64,000 nt of DNA. Source: Agrococcus sp. SL85 (GTDB lineage: Bacteria; Actinomycetota; Actinomycetes; Actinomycetales; Microbacteriaceae). Made by a program: the position numbers and the translations under genes. The stretch is taken from the NCBI RefSeq assembly GCF_026625845.1, contig NZ_CP113066.1:124001-188000 (forward strand), given 5' to 3'. Shown here piece by piece: positions 58,697 to 64,000 of this stretch (positions are counted from its first letter, which is position 1; every line of letters begins with the position of its first letter). The notes under the pieces are model-generated. The model was not told the DNA's origin and did not search any database. It saw only the letters and a program-made list of their open reading frames with translations.

Positions 58697-59321
58697 TCAG
58701 CGGTCGAGCTGCGCGAGGAACTCGGCGGCTCGTCGCCGCACGCGGTCGCGGATGCGCCGCACCTCGTCGGTGCCGAGGCCCGCGGGGTCGTCGAAGTCCC
58801 ACGCCTCCAGCCGCTGCCCGCGCGCGCGCGGGAAGGGGTGGCGCACGAGCATCGTGACGACGACGTCGGCGGCGGCCGCGACGTCCTCGGTCGCGGGCTT
58901 CGGGTACGCGGCATCGATCGGCACGCCATCCTCGGCCATGACGTCGACGACGGTGCGCAGCGGCTCGGCCGCGGGGTTCAGCGCCCCGGATCGCGCCTCG
59001 ACCCTGCCGCCCGAGAGGGCGTTGAGGTAGGCGGCGGCCATGAGCGAGATGCCGTCGTTGCGGATCGACTCGACGAGCACGCGCACGGGCGAGCCCGCGG
59101 GGCGCGGCTCCGCGACGGCCTGGATCGCCTCCACGCGGTCCGCGGCGAGCGCGAGCGCCCGCGCCGTGCGCCCGGGCTCCGCGGCCCGCTCGAGCGCGTC
59201 GTGCGACTCGAAGACGATCCGCTCGACGCGCGCGGCGTCGAGCCCGGGGTGCGCGGCCGCGAGCCTCCCGCGCGCCGGCGCGCAGGAGGGCGTCGACCGA
59301 CCGGTGCTCCTCGCGGTTCAT
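58697..59321 (-). pseudogene. ArsC/LMW-phosphatase-like protein lacking the catalytic Cys; frame broken as sequenced
   Basis: From the ATG at 59321 an N-terminal helical domain begins MNREEHRSVDALLRAGARE; after one extra base (CC at 59264-59265, GAGGCTC on the coding strand) it continues LAAAHPGLDAARVERIVFESHDALE. The second domain matches the low-molecular-weight phosphatase/arsenate reductase fold: VRVLVESIRNDGISLMAAAY, LSGGRVEARSG, ADVVVTM and WDFDDPAG. In active members the loop is CX5R starting at the position that is Ser in VESIRNDGIS; here the Cys is Ser and the loop Arg is Ile. No cysteine is left in the domain, though the general-acid Asp remains. A binding or regulatory pseudo-enzyme is likely. 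Confidence 0.82.
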
Positions 59322-59381
59322 GCTGCGCCCCTCCCCGCCGCGCGCGGCGTCGTGCCCAGGCTACGGCGCGGCGGCGCGGCG

Positions 59382-59447
59382 CGGGATGCGGCGTCGCGCC
59401 GTGGCCGCGGCGCTCGGGATGCGGCGTCGCGCCGTGGCCGCGGCGCT
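59382..59447. repeat. Two perfect 33-bp tandem units
   Basis: The 33-base unit starting CGGGATGCGGCGTCGCGCC occurs twice back to back (59382-59414 and 59415-59447) with no mismatch. It fills the gap between the RamB-like gene, whose stop it touches, and the ArsC-like gene downstream. Confidence 0.9.
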
Positions 59448-60877
59448 CATAGCGCCGGCGCGTGGCGCTCGAGGAAGGCGTAGAGCTCGCCGTCGTCGAC
59501 GCCGGGGTAGGTGCCGGAGGGCAGCGGCGCGAGCGTGTGCTGGTGCATGCGCGCCGAGGCCCAGGAGTGCTGCCGCCAGCGCTCGACGAGGCCGGCCTCC
59601 GGGCTCGCGCAGCAGCGCACGTCGGGGCACGTGGAGCGCTCGCGGAACGCGGTCTGCGCGCCGCGGAACCACTTCGCGTCGTCGAAGCGCACGCCGAACG
59701 AGATCGAGAACTCGCCGTCGGTGCCGGAGCCCGTCTGCGTCGAGCACCAGAACGTGCCGCCGGGGGTGTCGGTGTACTGGTAGAACTCCGTCGTGCGCGA
59801 GGTGCGCTCGAAGGCCGTGCGGGCCGCGAAGCGGCGGCACACGATCTGGCCCTCGGCGTGCCCGGAGGCGTCGACCGGCACGGGCAGGCCGTCGTTCTCG
59901 TAGACCCGGATGAGCGTGCCGTCCTCCCCCACGCGCAGGAAGTGCACCTGCAGGTCGAGGTCGGTCGCGAGGTTCGTGAACCGCATCGCGGCCGTCTCGT
60001 GGGTGACGCCGAAGGCGTCGCGGAAGTCCTCGACCGCGAGGTTGCGGTCGCGCTTGGCACGGCGCAGGTACTCCACCGCGCGGCTCTTCGGCATGAGCGC
60101 GGCCGCGGCGAAGTAGTTGATCTCGAGCCGCTGCTGCAGGAACTCGCGGTAGGCGCGCGGCTCGCGGTGCTGCAGCAGGCGGTGCGCGATGGCCTGCAGC
60201 GCCATCGAGCGCAGTCCGTGCCCGCCGGGGATCGATGCGGGCGGCAGGTAGATCCGTCCGTTCTCGAGGTCGGTGACCGAGCGCGCCGAGTGCGGCATGT
60301 CGGTGACGTACACGAGCTCGAAGCCGAGCCGCGCCGCCATCTCGCTCACGGTGTTGTGGGTGAGGCTGCCGCCCTCGTAGCCGACCGCGGCGAGCTGCTG
60401 CTCGGCGAGCTCGTCGAGCTCGTCGATCGCGTTCGCCCGCTCGCGCATCTCGTGCCGCAGGGCCGTGGCGTCGCGCCGCGCCTGCTCGGGCGTCGCGATC
60501 GCCTCGCGGCTGCGGCGGTCGAGCTCGCGGTGGAGGCCGACGAGGGCGCCGAGCACGTCGTCGCCCATCGAGCGGCTCGGCCGCACGGCGGGGAGGCCGA
60601 GGCGCCGGTAGCTCGCACCCTCCTGCAGCCGCTGCAGGTCGAGCTCGAGCCGGGAGCGCTCGCTGGGCGGCTCGGGGTCGAGCAGCTGCGAGGTGGCGAC
60701 GCCGAGCACCTCGGCGATGGCCTGCAGGTGGCTGAGCTTGGGCTCGCGGCGGCCGTTCTCGATGAGCGAGAGCTGGCTGCCCGCGAGGCCGATGCGCTCG
60801 CCGAGCGCGTCGAGCGTGAGCTCGGCGGCGGTGCGGAAGTGCCGGATGCGGTGTCCGAGGACGGCGGCGTCGACCAT
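59447..60877 (-). CDS. ramB: RamB-type XRE regulator with IrrE-like and C-terminal sensory domains
   Basis: A 476-residue regulator of the RamB/short-chain-fatty-acyl regulator family. Residues about 8-62 are an XRE helix-turn-helix (LGERIGLAGSQLSLIENGRREP). A middle IrrE-like region shows IAHRLLQHREPRAYREF in place of HExxH, so it is not a working metallopeptidase. The C-terminus has the conserved CPDVRCC and PLPSGTYPG motifs. In Corynebacterium RamB represses acetate and glyoxylate genes. Divergence from pckG and a RamB-like box in the gap suggest it controls gluconeogenesis here. I use the ATG at 60877. Confidence 0.88.
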   Translation of the reverse strand: MVDAAVLGHRIRHFRTAAELTLDALGERIGLAGSQLSLIENGRREPKLSHLQAIAEVLGVATSQLLDPEPPSERSRLELDLQRLQEGASYRRLGLPAVRPSRSMGDDVLGALVGLHRELDRRSREAIATPEQARRDATALRHEMRERANAIDELDELAEQQLAAVGYEGGSLTHNTVSEMAARLGFELVYVTDMPHSARSVTDLENGRIYLPPASIPGGHGLRSMALQAIAHRLLQHREPRAYREFLQQRLEINYFAAAALMPKSRAVEYLRRAKRDRNLAVEDFRDAFGVTHETAAMRFTNLATDLDLQVHFLRVGEDGTLIRVYENDGLPVPVDASGHAEGQIVCRRFAARTAFERTSRTTEFYQYTDTPGGTFWCSTQTGSGTDGEFSISFGVRFDDAKWFRGAQTAFRERSTCPDVRCCASPEAGLVERWRQHSWASARMHQHTLAPLPSGTYPGVDDGELYAFLERHAPAL

Positions 60878-61054
60878 GCGCCCATCATACGAAAGATCGC
60901 GCGATCCTCGCACCACGCGCGAGGGATGACTGGCGCGCACGAGGGCGCGGGGGCGACGGACGGGCCGCGAGCGGCGGAGCGTGCCCGGCCCGCGCGCACG
61001 CGCCGCACCGGAACGAGCACGCGTCCCGCGATCGGACGACGACCGCGTCGCTCG

Positions 61055-61062
61055 ACTTTGCA
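61055..61062. promoter_or_regulatory. Possible RamB box upstream of pckG
   Basis: ACTTTGCA matches the core of the RamB site described in Corynebacterium glutamicum (AACTTTGCAAA-like). It lies 74 bases before the pckG start in the gap shared with the divergent ramB-like gene. An imperfect inverted repeat (GAGCGAAGGAAG ... CCTTCCTCGCTC) follows at about 61065-61095. Confidence 0.45.
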
Positions 61063-61135
61063 GGAGCGAAGGAAGCGCGCATCCTTCCTCGCTCGGAGGC
61101 ATCGCAGCGCGCCGCCGCGCGAGCAGAGTGGAGGC

Positions 61136-63007
61136 ATGACGATCCTCCCCGCCGCCCCCACCCGCGCCGCGAAGGCCGCGCCCTCCCCCGCGGCGCGCCG
61201 CGCGGTCGGCGCGCCGGAGTCCGCCGACCCCGCCATCGTCGCCTGGGTGCAGTCGGTCGCCGACCTCACCGAGCCCGCGCGCATCCAGTGGTGCGACGGC
61301 ACCGACGCCGAGTGGAACGCGATCGTCGCCACGATGCTCGACGCCGGCACGATCGTGCCCGTGCCGAAGCGTCCCGGCAGCTACCTCGCGCGCTCGAACC
61401 CCGACGACGTCGCCCGCATGGAGGACCGCACCTTCATCTGCGCCGAGGACGCCGACGACGCGGGCCCCACGAACAACTGGCGCGCGCCCGAGGCGATGCG
61501 CCACGTGCTCGGCGGCCTCTTCGACGGCGCGATGCGCGGCCGCACGATGTACGTCATCCCGTTCTCGATGGGCCCCGTGGGCGGCCCCATCTCGAAGAAC
61601 GGCATCGAGATCACCGACTCCCCCTACGTCGTCGCCTCCATGCACGTCATGACGCGCGTCGGCACCGCCGCGCTCGAGGCGATGCGCGGCACGAGCGACT
61701 GGGTGCCCGCGGTGCACTCGGTGGGCGCGCCGCTCGCCGAGGGCGAGGCCGACGTCGCCTGGCCCTGCAACCCCACGCGCTACATCTCGCACTTCCCCGA
61801 GACGCGCGAGATCTGGTCGTTCGGCTCGGCCTACGGCGGCAACGCGCTGCTCGCGAAGAAGTGCTTCGCGCTCCGCATCGCCTCGGTGCAGGCGCGCGAC
61901 GAGGGCTGGCTCGCCGAGCACATGCTGCTGCTGCGCATGACGCACGAGGACGGCCGCCGCATCCACCTCGCGGGCGCCTTCCCGAGCGCGTGCGGCAAGA
62001 CGAACCTCGCGATGCTGCAGCCGACGATCCCCGGCTGGAGCGTGGAGACGCTCGGCGACGACATCGTCTGGATGCGCCCCGGCCCCGACGGGCGCCTGTG
62101 GGCCATCAACCCCGAGCACGGCTTCTTCGGCGTCGCGCCCGGCACGAGCGAGTCGTCGAACCCGACCGCCATGGCGATGCTCGACAAGGACACGATCTTC
62201 ACGAACGTCGCGATGACCGCGGACGGCGACGTGTGGTGGGAGGGCATGTCGAAGGAGGCGCCAGAGGGCCTCACCGACTGGCAGGGCCGCCCGCACGACC
62301 CGGCTCGCGGCCCGGCCGCGCACCCCAACGCGCGCTTCACCGTGCGCGCCGAGCAGTGCCCCTCGATCGCCCCCGACTGGGAGGCGCCGGAGGGCGTGCC
62401 GATCGACGCGATCGTCTTCGGCGGCCGCCGGCCCACGCAGGTGCCGCTCGTGCTCCAGGCGCGCGACTGGGAGCACGGCGTCTACGTCGGCGCGACGATC
62501 TCGAGCCAGCAGACCGCCGCCGCCGAGGGCCCGGTGGGCGAGATCCGTCGCGACCCCTTCGCGATGCTGCCCTTCTGCGGCTACAACATGGGCGACTACT
62601 TCGAGCACTGGGTCGACATGGGCCACCGGCTCGGCCGCGGCGCGCCGAAGATCTTCTCGGTCAACTGGTTCCGCCGCGACGACGAGGGCGGCTTCCTGTG
62701 GCCCGGCTTCGGCGAGAACGCGCGCGTGCTCGAGTGGATCGCGGGCCGCGTCGCCGGCACCGCGGCCGGCGTCGACACCGCGATCGGCGTGCTGCCCGCC
62801 GACGGCGCGATCGACCTCGAGGGGCTCGAGCTCGACCCGCGCGTCGTCGACGAGCTGTTCGAGATCGACCCGAAGGCGTGGCTCGGCGAGCTCGTCGACA
62901 TCGAGGCCTTCTTCGGCCAGTTCGGTCGGGCGCTGCCCACGGGCCTCGTGCGCCAGCTGAACCACGTGCGCTGGCGCCTCGAGCAGCTGAGCGCCGTCGC
63001 GGCCTGA
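61136..63007 (+). CDS. pckG: Phosphoenolpyruvate carboxykinase (GTP)
   Basis: A 623-residue GTP-dependent PEPCK. The P-loop with the reactive cysteine is FPSACGKTNLAML; substrate and metal motifs include YGGNALLAKKCFALRIAS, GDDIVWMRPGPDGRLWAINPE and the guanine-site region PFCGYNMGDYFEHW. It converts oxaloacetate to PEP for gluconeogenesis or the reverse anaplerotic flow. A 25-residue Ala/Pro-rich N-terminus precedes the conserved part, slightly longer than usual. The divergent RamB-like regulator suggests control by acetate/propionate-type carbon status. Confidence 0.98.
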   Translation: MTILPAAPTRAAKAAPSPAARRAVGAPESADPAIVAWVQSVADLTEPARIQWCDGTDAEWNAIVATMLDAGTIVPVPKRPGSYLARSNPDDVARMEDRTFICAEDADDAGPTNNWRAPEAMRHVLGGLFDGAMRGRTMYVIPFSMGPVGGPISKNGIEITDSPYVVASMHVMTRVGTAALEAMRGTSDWVPAVHSVGAPLAEGEADVAWPCNPTRYISHFPETREIWSFGSAYGGNALLAKKCFALRIASVQARDEGWLAEHMLLLRMTHEDGRRIHLAGAFPSACGKTNLAMLQPTIPGWSVETLGDDIVWMRPGPDGRLWAINPEHGFFGVAPGTSESSNPTAMAMLDKDTIFTNVAMTADGDVWWEGMSKEAPEGLTDWQGRPHDPARGPAAHPNARFTVRAEQCPSIAPDWEAPEGVPIDAIVFGGRRPTQVPLVLQARDWEHGVYVGATISSQQTAAAEGPVGEIRRDPFAMLPFCGYNMGDYFEHWVDMGHRLGRGAPKIFSVNWFRRDDEGGFLWPGFGENARVLEWIAGRVAGTAAGVDTAIGVLPADGAIDLEGLELDPRVVDELFEIDPKAWLGELVDIEAFFGQFGRALPTGLVRQLNHVRWRLEQLSAVAA

Positions 63008-63023
63008 CGCGCGGCCGCCGCGC

Positions 63024-63062
63024 ACCGAGCCCCGCCCGCCCTCCGGCGCGGCGGGGCTCGGT
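63024..63062 (+). terminator. Perfect 13-bp hairpin after pckG
   Basis: ACCGAGCCCCGCC and GGCGGGGCTCGGT pair completely with a 13-base loop, 16 bases after the pckG stop. No T-run follows, as is common for terminators in this GC range. Confidence 0.75.
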
Positions 63063-63092
63063 CGCGAGCGGCAGGGGTGGGATGCTCGGAGC

Positions 63093-63725
63093 GTGCAGCC
63101 GAACCCGCAGTACCGCATCGACGAGCCCGCCGTGCGCGCGCTCATCGCCCGCGCGCCGTGGATGACGCTCGTCTCGCACCCCGCCGACGGGCCCGTCGCC
63201 TCCCCGAGCCCCGTGCTGCTCGACGACGAGGCGGACGCCGAGGGCATCGTCCTCGTCACGCACCTCGGGCGCGCCGACGCGCGCCTCCACGGCCTGCTCG
63301 CGCCCGCCCCCGATCCCGAGGCCCCCTTCGGCGGCCGCACGCTGCTGGCGATCTGCCAGGGCGAGCACGGCTACGTCTCGCCCTCCTGGTACCTCGGCGA
63401 CGACGCCGGCCAGGTGCCCACGTGGAACTTCGAGATGGCGACCATGCGCTGCGCCGTCGAGGTGCTCGAGCACGAGGAGAACCTCGCGGTGCTGCGGCGG
63501 CTCGTCGCGCACTTCGAGGGGCCGGGCGGCGTCGAGCTCGACCTCTCGGACGACGACACCCGCGGCCTCGCGATGGGCACCGTCGGGCTGCGCCTCCACG
63601 TGACCTCGTTCGACGCGAAGGCCAAGATGAGCCAGAACAAGGGCGCGGCGACCCGCGCCTCCGTCATCGCGCACCTCGAGACCGGCAACCCGCGACTCGC
63701 CGCGCGCATGCGCGCCGCGAGCTGA
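63093..63725 (+). CDS. PaiB-like FMN-binding split-barrel protein
   Basis: A 210-residue protein of the FMN-binding/PaiB family: PQYRIDEPAVRALIARAPWMTLVS, GHLARAD-like THLGRADARL, then the signature EHGYVSPSWYLGDDAGQVPTWNFEMATMR (the Pro-Thr-Trp-Asn block) and KAKMSQNKG near the end. In Bacillus PaiB is called a negative regulator of sporulation and degradative enzymes; the fold binds flavin or heme. GTG start. It stands alone between pckG and the sigma factor gene. Confidence 0.9.
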   Translation: MQPNPQYRIDEPAVRALIARAPWMTLVSHPADGPVASPSPVLLDDEADAEGIVLVTHLGRADARLHGLLAPAPDPEAPFGGRTLLAICQGEHGYVSPSWYLGDDAGQVPTWNFEMATMRCAVEVLEHEENLAVLRRLVAHFEGPGGVELDLSDDDTRGLAMGTVGLRLHVTSFDAKAKMSQNKGAATRASVIAHLETGNPRLAARMRAAS

Positions 63726-63729
63726 CCCC

Positions 63730-63753
63730 AACCCTCCCGTGCGCCCGTTCGTC
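63730..63753 (+). promoter_or_regulatory. ECF-type promoter of the sigma factor gene
   Basis: AACC at 63730-63733 and CGTC at 63750-63753 are separated by exactly 16 bases, the -35/-10 pattern typical of group IV sigma factors. It ends 23 bases before the sigma gene's GTG, so self-activation is likely. Confidence 0.65.
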
Positions 63754-63776
63754 CTAGGGAGCAGGAGGAGCATCGC

Positions 63777-64000
63777 GTGAGCGCCCGGTGGGAGCTGGTC
63801 GTGGCCGAGCTCGTGGCCGAGCGCGGCGAGGCGCTCGTGCGCTACGCGACGCTCCTGACGGGGAACGAGGAGGAGGCGCGCGACATGGTGCAGGACGCCC
63901 TGGCGGCGACGTTCGGCCGCCTGCGGAACGGCTTCGCCGTCGACCAGGCCGAGGCCTACGTGCGGCGCGCGATCGCCAACCGGTTCCTCGACACCGCGCG
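63777..64000 (+). CDS. ECF-type RNA polymerase sigma factor, N-terminal part
   Basis: The GTG at 63777 follows AGGAGGAG with ideal spacing and opens a frame that continues past the window edge (about 74 codons visible). It reads RGEALVRYATLLTGNEEEARDMVQDALAATFGRL, the sigma-70 region 2.1-2.2 consensus of SigE-like ECF factors (DMVQDA equals the DLVQEA core-binding motif), then AYVRRAIANRFLDTAR of region 2.3. An ECF-like promoter precedes it, and any anti-sigma gene would lie beyond the window. Confidence 0.92.
   Translation, partial: MSARWELVVAELVAERGEALVRYATLLTGNEEEARDMVQDALAATFGRLRNGFAVDQAEAYVRRAIANRFLDTA

Noticed and set aside
59447..60877. Metallopeptidase-type IrrE activity for the RamB-like protein
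   Set aside because: The expected HExxH motif is replaced by HRLLQHRE, and the family RamB is a DNA-binding regulator without known protease activity.

Overview
The window is very GC-rich chromosomal DNA from an actinobacterium. Gene content and protein style (Ala/Arg-rich proteins, many GTG starts, ATGA/GTGA coupled overlaps, Rho with a long basic N-terminus, a RamB-type regulator beside GTP-dependent PEP carboxykinase) fit the family Microbacteriaceae. Agrococcus is my best guess at genus, with low confidence. I see no transposase, integrase, phage gene or CRISPR array; most of the window is core chromosome.

Layout, left to right. (1) 1-6.5 kb: a coupled minus-strand cluster for a surface or glycan-type function (phosphodiester glycosidase, GT2-GtrA glycosyltransferase, DUF4956, VTC-type polyphosphate polymerase domain, carbohydrate-binding lipoprotein), preceded by a histidine kinase/response regulator pair. 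(2) 6.6-18 kb: TfoX-like protein, YaaA, the complete F1Fo ATP synthase operon, a WecA/TagO-type sugar-phosphate transferase, the Sua5-type tRNA modification enzyme and PrmC. (3) 18-21 kb: cysK-cysE, then two SMR exporters under a guanidine-III riboswitch. (4) 21-26 kb: an IclR regulator facing a GntP permease, class III CoA-transferase and HMG-CoA-lyase-like enzyme, probably a hydroxy-acid catabolic operon. (5) 26-40 kb: small kinase, SdpI-family protein, MFS exporter, prfA, rho, the lysA-hom-thrC-thrB operon, an alkyladenine DNA glycosylase, argS, a lipoprotein and a transglutaminase-like protein. (6) 40-52 kb: an eleven-gene type IV pilus operon (pilB-pilT-pilC-pilin-minor pilins-pilD-pilM-pilN-pilO). 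(7) 52-57 kb: two TetR regulators, tRNA-Arg(CCG) and a CsoR-CopZ-CopA copper module with two visible CsoR operators. (8) 57-64 kb: an acyltransferase, an ArsC-like protein that has lost its catalytic cysteine, RamB-like regulator, pckG, a PaiB-like flavoprotein and the start of an ECF sigma factor with its own likely promoter.

Three things stand out beyond routine annotation. First, five genes (atpA, a CoA-transferase, an MFS exporter, the DNA glycosylase and the ArsC-like gene) each carry a single extra base, and all five are the same change on the coding strand, AGC read as AGGC. A systematic sequencing artefact is the likeliest cause. Second, two copies of a bipartite repeat (six or seven direct 20/21-bp units, then about three inverted ones) lie between convergent genes at 19.75-19.95 kb and 36.93-37.11 kb. 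Third, a 73-bp-period array of nested hairpins with GAAA loops abuts the 3' end of tRNA-Arg at 53.37-53.58 kb.
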